Shown in pieces: positions 1 through 5,912 of a stretch of 6,109 bases of DNA. Where the stretch lies: the NCBI GenBank assembly GCA_043816165.1, contig JBDRIE010000003.1, positions 1 through 6,109 on the forward strand, in the 5' to 3' direction. Under the pieces are notes generated by a model that saw only the letters and a list, made by a program, of their open reading frames with translations, was not told the DNA's origin and did not search any database. The first letter of the stretch is position 1. Each line of letters opens with the position of its first letter. The stretch comes from JAACEU01 sp043816165. GTDB taxonomy: Bacteria; Patescibacteriota; Gracilibacteria; UBA1369; LOWO2-01-FULL-3. The position numbers were made by a program, and so were the translations under genes.

Positions 1-2
1 AA

Positions 3-107
3 ACAAAAACTGAATACAAAATTAATGAAGGTGACGGTGCATTTTATGGTCCAAAAATTGATTTCCATATTAGAGATTCTTTAAAAAGAAGCTGGCAATG
101 CGGAACG
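3..107 (+). pseudogene. thrS: threonyl-tRNA synthetase gene fragment (internal part of the catalytic core)
   Basis: In the frame starting at position 3 the translation contains EGDGAFYGPKIDFHIRDS followed by RSWQCGT, the strongly conserved stretch of the class II catalytic core of threonyl-tRNA synthetase, which charges tRNA-Thr in the cytoplasm. In intact enzymes the next residues are close to IQLDF; here the frame turns at 108 into the antisense of the neighbouring PLP-enzyme gene and stops at 171-173. Only about 35 codons are visible: the 5' part lies outside the window and the 3' part is missing. It is therefore a broken or chimeric copy, and a complete thrS should exist elsewhere if this is a genuine chromosome. 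The family call is secure from the motif. Whether the break is biological or an assembly join cannot be told from this sequence. Confidence 0.88.
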
Positions 108-899
108 AGAATAGCCTTCTCCCACATACTCATCAAAAACAATGATATCATCCGTGCTAATAGTAGTTATTAGCCCCAGTTTGGAAATGGTTTTATTGAT
201 GATTCCTTGCAGCAAATCTCTTTCTGACTCGCTTTTTCTACTGATAGATATACCAACTACCGGCACATTATAATTATATGCTCTTAACCCCAGTAACAGG
301 CCGGAATGTGTACCGCCGCTACCGCTGGTAACTACAATTTTATCAAAGGTGATGCCCATATCAAAGCTCTGTCGAATAATCTCCTGGGCACAGACCATGT
401 AGCCCAAAGCGCCAATCTCATTGGAACCACCAGTGGGGATAATGTACGCTTTCCGTCCCAAGGCCGCTACTTTAGCGGCTTCCTTTTCCATCACCTCCAT
501 GAGGTTAGAGCCACCAGGAACAACGGTAACCGTTTCCACCCCAAGCAAATGGAAAAGGAAGTTATTTCCGGATGATTGGGAATCATAGCTACCCGGCACC
601 CTTTCTTCCAAAATCAGACGACACTTCATTCCTTCTTGAACAGCAGTAGCTAAAGTCAAACGGCAGTGATTTGATTGCACCGCGCCACAGGTAATCAATG
701 TATCACATCCCTGTTTTATAGCCTCCGCTACTAAAAATTCCAGTTTTCTTGTTTTGTTACCACCAAAAGCCACCCCCAGAGTATCATCCCTTTTCATGTA
801 GATATTAGGACCGTCCAATACCTGCGATAAACGTTCCAGCTTCTCAATAGGGGTAGGACCTTGATAATACCGGCGGCGTGGGTAAATAGATAAATCCAT
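81..899 (-). CDS. 3'-truncated D-cysteine desulfhydrase / ACC deaminase family PLP enzyme
   Basis: This is a fold-type II (tryptophan synthase beta-like) pyridoxal-phosphate enzyme. Relatives either break D-cysteine into pyruvate, H2S and ammonia or deaminate 1-aminocyclopropane-1-carboxylate. Visible motifs are PRRRYYQGPTPIEKLERL at the N-terminus, GGNKTRKLEFL with the likely PLP Schiff-base Lys49, CGAVQSNHCR (72-80, Ser/Asn substrate loop) and the glycine-rich TSGSGGTHSG (191-200) that binds the cofactor phosphate. I chose the ATG at 897-899, with GAGG ten bases upstream, rather than a TTG at 906-908 that almost touches that site. The family match ends at Ser264 (108-110) after DEYVGEGYS; the last eight codons are antisense thrS sequence and the TAA at 81-83 is accidental. 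Family members are usually about 325-335 residues, so some 60 C-terminal residues are lost, including those that separate the two activities. The protein is probably inactive. It is the last gene of the minus-strand cluster, 83 bases after the racemase remnant. Confidence 0.85.
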   Translation of the reverse strand: MDLSIYPRRRYYQGPTPIEKLERLSQVLDGPNIYMKRDDTLGVAFGGNKTRKLEFLVAEAIKQGCDTLITCGAVQSNHCRLTLATAVQEGMKCRLILEERVPGSYDSQSSGNNFLFHLLGVETVTVVPGGSNLMEVMEKEAAKVAALGRKAYIIPTGGSNEIGALGYMVCAQEIIRQSFDMGITFDKIVVTSGSGGTHSGLLLGLRAYNYNVPVVGISISRKSESERDLLQGIINKTISKLGLITTISTDDIIVFDEYVGEGYSRSALPASF

Positions 900-982
900 A
901 CGAATCAAACCTCATTTACATTTTATATTTTGTCTCTTTATTTATTCCATAAACCCTGAATATTATAATCTTCCTCGATACA

Positions 983-1535
983 TCACTCTTTAATTTCTGC
1001 TCTATCCGGAGTGGTAAAACCTCCAACTTTACTAGTATACCAATTCATTTTATCCCGTATTTCCACCAAAAGCTCAACATACTTCAAAACTGCCAACATA
1101 GAATCAATAATCGGCACAGAAAATTCCTTCTGCAATTGCTCAAAAAAACCAAACTGCATAGTGCAACCGAGAATAACACTTTCCGCTTTGTCTTCTTTAA
1201 TAGCCAAATTAATTTCCTGATGTATCATTTACTCAGTATAGGAGCGCTAACTACCATATGCTCACAGATTTCTCTGGCGGCATATAATACAGGATTATAA
1301 AAGCAACCAATAATAGCGCCATCATAACCTTTATTCTCAGCCTCCTTAACCAGTCTAAAATCTCTAAAGAAGCCAAGGACTCATAATACATGTACCCCAG
1401 ATGCTTTAGACCCTTGCTTATATTCACAACATTAATTTCTGTATTAGTATCCTTATACTTTTCCAGATATTCTTTGATATAATAATTAAGAGCATTATAA
1501 TTTGTTGGCTTAATATACAATATTTTCTTTACCAT
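983..1535 (-). pseudogene. Asp/Glu/hydantoin racemase family gene, broken by a frameshift and an internal deletion
   Basis: Intact members (about 230-240 residues) are cofactor-free racemases using two cysteines, acting on aspartate, glutamate or hydantoins. Residues 1-60 read from ATG 1533-1535 (VKKILYIKP, then KEYLEKYKDTNTEINVV). Near 1355 the frame breaks; one base appears lost. The neighbouring frame continues with KEAENKGYDGAIIGCFYNP and AAREICEHMVVSAP, then stops at 1225-1227. That TGA overlaps an ATG at 1226-1228 which opens the C-terminal part: INLAIKEDKAE, then VILGCTMQFGFFEQLQKEF, ending in TGA 983-985. Both cysteine motifs (GCFYNP and GCTMQ) survive, but roughly 90-100 residues between MVVSAP and the C-terminal block are absent. 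The span holds only about 184 codons. The ribosome site GGGGAGG (1542-1548) lies six bases before the ATG and the gene follows the NicX-like gene by 24 bases, so it was once cotranscribed. Homology call is firm; loss of function is inferred. Confidence 0.87.
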
Positions 1536-1554
1536 GTTTTGCCTCCCCTTAAAA

Positions 1555-1568
1555 GGTTATTAATAACC
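1555..1568. repeat. perfect 14-bp palindrome across a stop codon
   Basis: GGTTATTAATAACC is identical to its own reverse complement. It contains the last codons and TAA stop of the NicX-like gene and, read on the minus strand, is followed by TTTT. As a hairpin it would be AT-rich and weak, so I do not call it a terminator. The racemase ribosome binding site follows immediately. It may be chance or a dyad binding site. Confidence 0.4.
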
Positions 1569-2636
1569 AGCTACACCCAACTTTTTGCAAAACTCGCGGG
1601 CAATGGAATCAACATAAATACCGTTTTCTTCTATAATTTCTCCATCCAAGCTCAGTGTGGGATGAAGAACAATACCATCGGTATGAGAAGCAGCATTCCA
1701 GAAGGCGCCACCAATGGTAACACCTTGGCTGCCAATACCAAATTCCATGCAACCGAAAACTCTTTCGTCTTCAACAATTCTGCCGGTAAGTTTAGTTACT
1801 CCAGGATTGAAGCCTTGAGAGAAGTGAGCTAAACGATACATGTTGGGATCATTGAAGGAAGCAAACCAATCTTTATACTTCTGAGCTTCTGAACCTTCAC
1901 CAAAAACATCAATTAAACGTCCTTCTTTAAATTCCAAGGTGATAGGCTTATTGAGGAGACCTAAATAGGTGGGCGGAAAAACAGCACCATCAAATACCAA
2001 TGTACCTTCGACAGTTTCTTCAATGGGGCACCAGCTGGTCTGACCACAAAGCATTACAGGGTAACCCTTCATCGAGGCTTTTATCCCAGAATGACGAATT
2101 TTACGACCACCAAGAACACCTTTCAGATTGGTCCCTTCTTTACTGGTAACCAATATTTCACTAGCCTTTTCAATACGGGCTCTGAAATATTCACCCAATT
2201 CAATAACCATATCATAGTCAACATTGGTGATGGTATTAACTAACATTTCCACATCCAAACCGGTAGCGCAAATATAGCGAGCGCCATTAACGTCTACTGC
2301 TTGCTTATAAGCAGCACCATGCATAATCGGTGCATAGGCAAGTTCAATCCACACATCTGCATTGGCTACGGCACCAGCCAAAGGAGCTGGCGGTGTGTTT
2401 TGGCTGTAAAAACCCTTCCCAGTAGGAGTATAAACAACAGTGGGAACAGCATCTATAGTATATGCAGCATTAGCTAAAGCTTTCACAACTCTTTCGTCGT
2501 TGTAAGTATCATAAGAAATAACTACGTTCTCGCCAGGCTTCACCAGCATCACATCACGGATTAATTTCATTGCTCCTTTTGCCACTTCTAAGCGTTTGTA
2601 TTCATCTCTCATTTCAATTCCAATATTAAATTCCAT
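1560..2636 (-). CDS. NicX / M29 aminopeptidase-like putative metalloenzyme
   Basis: A 358-residue protein of the superfamily that contains thermophilic M29 aminopeptidases and the ring-cleaving 2,5-dihydroxypyridine 5,6-dioxygenase NicX. Genomes often label such genes leucyl aminopeptidase, but the substrate of this branch is generally unknown. The N-terminal half carries AKGAMKLIRDVMLVKPGENV (20-38), typical of the family. The C-terminal half has LAHFSQGFNPGV (269-280, His271), MEFGIG (297-302, Glu298) and ASHTDGI (316-322, His318-x-Asp320), then LSLDGEIIEENG. The His plus HxD arrangement resembles the iron ligands reported for NicX and suggests a bound metal. There is no signal peptide or membrane segment, so it is cytoplasmic. 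I chose the ATG at 2634-2636 because GAGAGG lies about six bases upstream; a second ATG eight codons inside (2610-2612) has only a weak site. It lies 98 bases after the T3LHyp dehydratase-like gene, with no clear terminator between. Family placement is sound; peptidase or dioxygenase activity is not shown. Confidence 0.8.
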   Translation of the reverse strand: MEFNIGIEMRDEYKRLEVAKGAMKLIRDVMLVKPGENVVISYDTYNDERVVKALANAAYTIDAVPTVVYTPTGKGFYSQNTPPAPLAGAVANADVWIELAYAPIMHGAAYKQAVDVNGARYICATGLDVEMLVNTITNVDYDMVIELGEYFRARIEKASEILVTSKEGTNLKGVLGGRKIRHSGIKASMKGYPVMLCGQTSWCPIEETVEGTLVFDGAVFPPTYLGLLNKPITLEFKEGRLIDVFGEGSEAQKYKDWFASFNDPNMYRLAHFSQGFNPGVTKLTGRIVEDERVFGCMEFGIGSQGVTIGGAFWNAASHTDGIVLHPTLSLDGEIIEENGIYVDSIAREFCKKLGVAGY

Positions 2637-2734
2637 TTTATACCTCTCATTTTTTTATATTCGATATTTTTAATGCATATCATTTAATAGCCGGCTTTCA
2701 GTAGATTACCATGATTTTTTGATTTTCTGAAATT

Positions 2735-3763
2735 TCATCGAAGTATGAACCCATTGCACAAAGGATCCTGAGGATCCAGAAGCCACTCACACTTTCCTAC
2801 GATGTGAGCGCTTCCCGTCACTTCGGGAATAACCGCCTCGTAAGGGCCGAAATTCGTGGTGGTTACGACTTTTCCTGTGAAACAAGTCCCGATAATGCTC
2901 TCCACCGTGAAAGGTTCATTTAAGGAAAGTTCTTTTTTGAAATAATGAATTGCGGCTCGCGCGCTCACACCAGTCCCGGTGGGAGAGCGATCAACTTCCC
3001 CGTTGGCGAAGATGCAAACGTTTTTGCTGTGGTGGCCTGGTTTCAGCGTCTTTCCAACGATGATTGTGCCGTAAAGAAAGCTCAGGTCTTCTTCAAAGGG
3101 ATGGCGTATGGACACGGAGTTCATCACGGCTTTTTTAACGCGCATCCCGAGGTCGATAAGCTGGCGAAAATTTTTTGGCTCCAGGCTGACTCCTAGCTCC
3201 TCTGCCCTGACGAAAGCATAGAAGGCACCTCCAAAAGCCAGATCGTAGTGCACATTCCCCACTCCAGGGACTTCTACAGTCTGATCCTTAAGGTAAACGA
3301 AGGAAGGGACATTCTGGAAGGAAACTTCCTTTATCCTCTTTCCTTCTCTATGAGCGACTGCGGTTACCAGACCAGCTGGTGTATCCATCTTGATCACCGG
3401 GTTTTTTCCGACCTTTTCGAGCATCCCGGTCTCAAGAAAGACAGTTGTTAAAGCAATCACACCGTGGCCACACATTGTGCTGTAACCTTCGTTGTGTAGG
3501 AAAATCACGCCGGCATCACTTCCCTCACTTACCGGCTCTGTAATGATTGCTCCGTACATGTCCGCGTGCCCCCGCGGCTCCCACATTAAAGTCGTGCGCA
3601 GAAAATCAAAGTTGTTTTTAAGGTAGCGCCTTTTCTCCAGTATGGTGCGCCCGGGAAGGGGTGGGAAGCCCTCCACGATTACCCTCAAAGGCTCCCCAGC
3701 TGCGTGGGCGTCTATAGTCTTGATTCTCTTCCAATCTTTTGGCGGGTTCCAGACGATGTCCAA
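2735..3763 (-). CDS. proline racemase family protein, probable trans-3-hydroxy-L-proline dehydratase
   Basis: A 342-residue cytoplasmic enzyme of the proline racemase family. It opens with IDAHAAGEPLRVIVEG (17-32), the family N-terminal signature. The first catalytic cysteine is present in STMCGHG (Cys98). The second active-site motif reads DRSPTGTG (258-265): Thr262 stands where proline and 4-hydroxyproline epimerases have the second Cys. A Cys/Thr pair is the known signature of trans-3-hydroxy-L-proline dehydratase (EC 4.2.1.77), which removes water to give delta1-pyrroline-2-carboxylate. The neighbouring upstream gene is a likely ketimine reductase for that product. The start is a TTG at 3761-3763: the conserved signature needs a start upstream of codon 17, no ATG is available there, and TAGGAG sits eight bases before it. 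It begins only 11 bases after the reductase gene, so the two are cotranscribed. Its DNA is visibly richer in G and C than both neighbours (for example 35 of 60 bases in 3541-3600). Dehydratase is the best call; racemase is unlikely without the second Cys. Confidence 0.88.
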   Translation of the reverse strand: MDIVWNPPKDWKRIKTIDAHAAGEPLRVIVEGFPPLPGRTILEKRRYLKNNFDFLRTTLMWEPRGHADMYGAIITEPVSEGSDAGVIFLHNEGYSTMCGHGVIALTTVFLETGMLEKVGKNPVIKMDTPAGLVTAVAHREGKRIKEVSFQNVPSFVYLKDQTVEVPGVGNVHYDLAFGGAFYAFVRAEELGVSLEPKNFRQLIDLGMRVKKAVMNSVSIRHPFEEDLSFLYGTIIVGKTLKPGHHSKNVCIFANGEVDRSPTGTGVSARAAIHYFKKELSLNEPFTVESIIGTCFTGKVVTTTNFGPYEAVIPEVTGSAHIVGKCEWLLDPQDPLCNGFILR

Positions 3764-3771
3764 GTTTCTTA

Positions 3772-3777
3772 CTCCTA
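3772..3777 (-). promoter_or_regulatory. ribosome binding site overlapping the upstream stop codon
   Basis: On the minus strand TAGGAG covers the TAG stop of the reductase gene (3775-3777) and lies eight bases before the TTG start of the dehydratase gene. It decides the use of that TTG and suggests translational coupling of the two genes. Confidence 0.7.
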
Positions 3778-4761
3778 CTCTAATTTCGTTCCCAGACCTG
3801 CACTTAAGGCCCTGCGATAAATTTCTGCAGCTACCACCACATCCTCAACTGCAATTCCTACAGTCTTAAATAGGGTTATTTCTTTCTCACTTTGTCTCCC
3901 GGGTATTTTACCCGAGATTACTTCTCCCAGTTCTCCATTTATTCTGTTGAAGCCAATAGTACCATGTTTCATAGGAATTATGAAATCACCAGCTTCTGAG
4001 AGAACGGCTTCTTTTGAATCCACGAAAACTCTGTCGGCCCTTTTCACCAAATATTCGTCAAGTTCCTGCATATCAGGAGTGTATGAACCCACGCCATTGA
4101 TATGAGCACCTTCCTTTACAAGCCGCCCATCAAAGACTGGTTTTTTCGATGTGGTCACGGTAGTTATTACATCAGCCATAGGCAGAATCTCATCAATGTC
4201 GGAATTTGCAATAATTTCCGCATCATAGCCTGTTAATTTGTTTCGTATTTTATCAGCAAATTCTGCTGCCCTCTTTTTATTTATATCGAAAACGTATACT
4301 TTTCCAAGTTTCCTCGCTGTTAGCATAGCCTCCAATTGCGATGAAGCCTGTTCTCCTGAACCGAAAAGCACTCCAACTTTTGAATCTTTTCTTGCCAAAA
4401 TATCCGTAGCAGCTCCCTGAGCAGCTCCTGTACGAAGCTGGGTGAGGTAAGTCCCATCTAAAATCGAACACACTTCCCCAGTCTTTTCATTTATAAGCAC
4501 CATCGTAGCCTGTATCAATCTTATCCCTTTTTCTATATTGTTTGGAAATACCGACACGATCTTTACTCCGCCGATATCCAGGTCATTCACGTATGCTGGC
4601 ATATAAAGGTTCTGGCCTTGATATTTAGGAATGTTAATATTTACTCTGAGCGGTACTACGCTTTTTCCCTGAGAATACATACTGAAAGCTTCTTTAACGG
4701 CAACAATTGCATCGTTCATGGAAAAAACCTTTTTCATATCTTCTTTTGTTAGAAAAAGCAT
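3775..4761 (-). CDS. ornithine cyclodeaminase/mu-crystallin family reductase, probable delta1-pyrroline-2-carboxylate reductase
   Basis: A 328-residue NAD(P)-binding protein of the OCD/mu-crystallin family, which includes ornithine cyclodeaminases, alanine dehydrogenases and cyclic ketimine reductases. Seen: GGVKIVS with Lys67, TQLRTGAAQGAATDILA with Arg110 (substrate site of the family), the Rossmann motif GSGEQA (134-139), Asp159 at the end of the second strand (suggesting NADH over NADPH), NGVGSYTPDMQEL (222-234) and FKTVGIAVED near the C-terminus. True ornithine cyclodeaminases have GGDCPGK with a catalytic Asp where this protein has GSYTPDM, so ornithine is an unlikely substrate. With a trans-3-hydroxyproline dehydratase-like gene 11 bases downstream, reduction of delta1-pyrroline-2-carboxylate to L-proline is the best inference. 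I start at ATG 4759-4761, with AAGGAAG seven bases upstream. A TTG at 4786-4788 would add nine residues that do not look like family sequence, and its AGGAG would lie at the very 5' end of the predicted transcript. First gene of the cluster. An alanine dehydrogenase or other imine reductase remains possible. Confidence 0.86.
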   Translation of the reverse strand: MLFLTKEDMKKVFSMNDAIVAVKEAFSMYSQGKSVVPLRVNINIPKYQGQNLYMPAYVNDLDIGGVKIVSVFPNNIEKGIRLIQATMVLINEKTGEVCSILDGTYLTQLRTGAAQGAATDILARKDSKVGVLFGSGEQASSQLEAMLTARKLGKVYVFDINKKRAAEFADKIRNKLTGYDAEIIANSDIDEILPMADVITTVTTSKKPVFDGRLVKEGAHINGVGSYTPDMQELDEYLVKRADRVFVDSKEAVLSEAGDFIIPMKHGTIGFNRINGELGEVISGKIPGRQSEKEITLFKTVGIAVEDVVVAAEIYRRALSAGLGTKLE

Positions 4762-4768
4762 AATCAAT

Positions 4769-4775
4769 CTTCCTT
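4769..4775 (-). promoter_or_regulatory. ribosome binding site of the reductase gene
   Basis: AAGGAAG on the minus strand, seven bases before the ATG at 4759-4761. It supports this ATG over the upstream TTG, since the predicted transcript start near 4800 leaves almost no leader before the AGGAG of the TTG alternative. Confidence 0.6.
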
Positions 4776-4806
4776 GTAAATTGAGCAATTTTTTCTCCTA
4801 CGCGAA

Positions 4807-4834
4807 ATTATAACACTATATAGAAATTTGTCAA
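4807..4834 (-). promoter_or_regulatory. near-consensus sigma-A promoter of the minus-strand cluster
   Basis: Reading the minus strand, TTGACA (4829-4834) is followed by 16 bases and then TATAAT (4807-4812). Both hexamers match the housekeeping consensus exactly. Transcription would begin near 4800 and give a leader of about 40 bases before the reductase ATG. No comparable promoter is evident in the shorter gaps downstream, which supports a single transcript for the five minus-strand genes. The perfect hexamers suggest strong expression unless a repressor acts here. Confidence 0.85.
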
Positions 4835-4856
4835 ACCCTTTGAGGAACTGTTGGTG

Positions 4857-4868
4857 ACAAGAACTTGT
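4857..4868. repeat. short inverted repeat upstream of the promoter
   Basis: ACAAG-AA-CTTGT, perfect five-base arms around two bases, centred about 28 bases upstream of the -35 hexamer. It could be an operator or activator site, but arms this short occur by chance. The rest of 4835-4982 shows no gene; it is AT-rich and may contain the unrecognised left end of the IS remnant. Confidence 0.25.
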
Positions 4869-4982
4869 GGGGATTTTTCTTACCTTTATTGGTCGCGGAT
4901 GCAATTTTTCCTTAAAATATCAAAGGATTAATCTATGTGGGCTGTATTTATTCCACTAGACACATTTAGGAGAAAATAAGAC

Positions 4983-5340
4983 TTGTTATATAATAAAATA
5001 ACCAGCAAGGGGGCAAAGATAAGGGGTATTAAAAAGAGGAAGTATTCCATAGAGCAAAAAGAAGAAATGACTCAAAGAGCACTAAGCGGTGAAAGGATTC
5101 TGTCATTAGGAAAAGAGTACAACATCTTCCTCGGACGTTCAACCGCAGGACATGGTAATACTTAGATGGAGAATTAAATAATAATACCGATCAAGAAGTA
5201 GAAAAACCAGAGACACAATAGGAAAGCTTGAGAAGATGATCGATAAACTGGCTCTGGAGAATTATATTTTAAAAAAAGAGAAAGAATACCTACTAGAGAT
5301 AAAAAAGAGGGCTCACCCATCATTGCCGGTCCTTATATAA
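4983..5340 (+). pseudogene. IS3-family OrfA (helix-turn-helix subunit) remnant
   Basis: The frame from 4983 gives KKRKYSIEQKEEMTQRALSG, then ILSLGKEYNI and a damaged SRST-like stretch. This is the N-terminal helix-turn-helix DNA-binding region of an IS3 OrfA. The frame then breaks and stops at 5163-5165. Further OrfA sequence follows in other frames: LNNNTDQEVEKPET (about 5169-5216), then from 5236 MIDKLALENYILKKEKEYLL, a leucine-rich coiled-coil-like end typical of OrfA, stopping at 5338-5340. At least two indels therefore separate the pieces. No single reading frame could make a working protein. Confidence 0.85.
5301..5307 (+). promoter_or_regulatory. relict -1 programmed frameshift signal A AAA AAG
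   Basis: AAAAAAG is in phase as A AAA AAG with the OrfA C-terminal frame. Slipping back one base leads into GSPIIAGPYI, which resembles the start of OrfB. IS3-family elements use this heptamer to make the OrfAB fusion transposase. Here the downstream frame soon stops, so the signal is only a fossil. Confidence 0.7.
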
Positions 5341-5783
5341 ATTAATCAAAGAAAGCTGCAGACTAATGTACATCAAAAGATCTACACTTTGTTACCAGTT
5401 AAAAAGTAAGAAAGAAGCAGAGATGAAAAATAAGATAAAGGATGTTTCTTGTAAACATTCTTATTACGGTTATAAGAAAATCACCGCTTCCCTACGAAGA
5501 AATAAAGTAATAGTAAACCATAAGAAGTATTCAAGATGATTAAGGTCTGATTCATCATTAAAGATCATGGTATTAAATATACCTGTAAAGATTACATTAA
5601 AATACTAAAAGATAATGGTATCAGAATAAGTATGTCCGGAAAAGGTAATCCTTGTGATAATGCCAGAGCCTTAATCATTCTTTAAAACCCTAAAACAGGA
5701 GGAGTTGTAATTATGTCAATATGAAACCTTTTTTTGATGTAACAGCGAGGATTTCCTATTTTATTAAAAATGTATATAATTAA
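5307..5783 (+). pseudogene. IS3-family OrfB (DDE integrase) remnant with internal deletion
   Basis: In the -1 frame after the slippery site come GSPIIAGPYI, then after an indel KLIKESCRL and SYYGYKKITASLRRNK, followed by VNHKK, the HTH_21 region of OrfB, ending at 5537-5539. After a further one-base loss a short KVFKMIKV can be read. The sequence then jumps to KDHGIKYTCKDYIKILKDNG (from about 5557), the second catalytic Asp region. About 100 residues, including the first catalytic Asp, are missing. SGKGNPCDNARA follows, then a frameshift exactly where the catalytic Glu should stand, then SFFKTLKQEEL in the next frame, a stop, LCQYETF, another shift, and FDVTARISYFIKNVYN ending at 5781-5783. 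The normal C-terminal end (KRLHSxLGY-like) is absent. Clearly inactive. Confidence 0.87.
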
Positions 5784-5796
5784 GAAGAAGAAGCTG

Positions 5797-5912
5797 AATT
5801 CGTCTTTAGCCTGTCGGCCTCCAGGGGAAAACGAGAGGTTGCTGTCAAAGAATAGCTCTCGGGAATGCATGGTGGGTTAAGACTTAAGGCGTTTAGCTTG
5901 AGGGGGTTCACT
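5797..5912 (+). other. GC-richer segment with inverted repeats, possible IS200/IS605-type end or structured RNA relic
   Basis: This segment stands out from its AT-rich surroundings and has no recognisable protein. Seen: CGAGAG (5832-5837) paired with CTCTCG (5856-5861); CGGCCTC (5815-5821) able to pair with GAGGTTG (5835-5841, two G-U pairs), which excludes the first helix; and CTTAAG (5883-5888) with CTTGAG (5897-5902) around the loop GCGTTTAG, followed by GGGGTTCAC. A final hairpin with a GCGTTTAG-like loop is reminiscent of the right ends of IS200/IS605 elements, where the transposon end overlaps the omega RNA scaffold. No tnpB-like coding sequence precedes it, so it would be a relic. Strand is uncertain, and the resemblance is from memory and unproven. 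Confidence 0.3.

Larger units (their letters stand above)
4983..5783 (+). mobile_element. degraded IS3-family (IS150-like) insertion sequence
   Basis: Translated pieces of an OrfA and an OrfB transposase appear in order but in different frames, as is typical of an IS3-family element long past activity. The A AAA AAG slippage signal between the two halves is still readable. At least five frame breaks and one large internal deletion are visible; coding homology ends near 5780. Intact IS3-family elements are usually 1.2-1.5 kb, against about 0.8 kb here. I could not identify terminal inverted repeats or a target-site duplication, so the limits given are those of the coding remnant. It points away from the minus-strand cluster and sits between that cluster and the DUF1015 gene. 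Confidence 0.88.

Noticed and set aside
306..575. Plus-strand open frame of 89 codons
   Set aside because: Antisense to conserved coding sequence of the PLP enzyme, with no independent support.
2638..2734. Possible terminator or promoter between the dehydratase and NicX-like genes
   Set aside because: The only dyad is a short AGCCGGCT palindrome without a T-run, and no good -35/-10 pair is visible, so the cluster is treated as one unit.
2945..3451. Plus-strand open frames opposite the dehydratase gene
   Set aside because: Shadows caused by the GC-rich coding sequence on the other strand; the minus strand carries the conserved motifs.
4238..4420. Plus-strand open frame opposite the reductase gene
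   Set aside because: Antisense to the conserved TGAAQGAATDILA and GSGEQA motifs.
4277..4471. Alternative minus-strand frame inside the reductase gene
   Set aside because: Overlaps the Rossmann region of the real gene in another frame and shows no family features.
5682..5870. Minus-strand open frame starting at an ATG over the GC-rich segment and IS remnant
   Set aside because: It crosses antisense to transposase remnants, has no ribosome binding site, and its sequence resembles no family I know.
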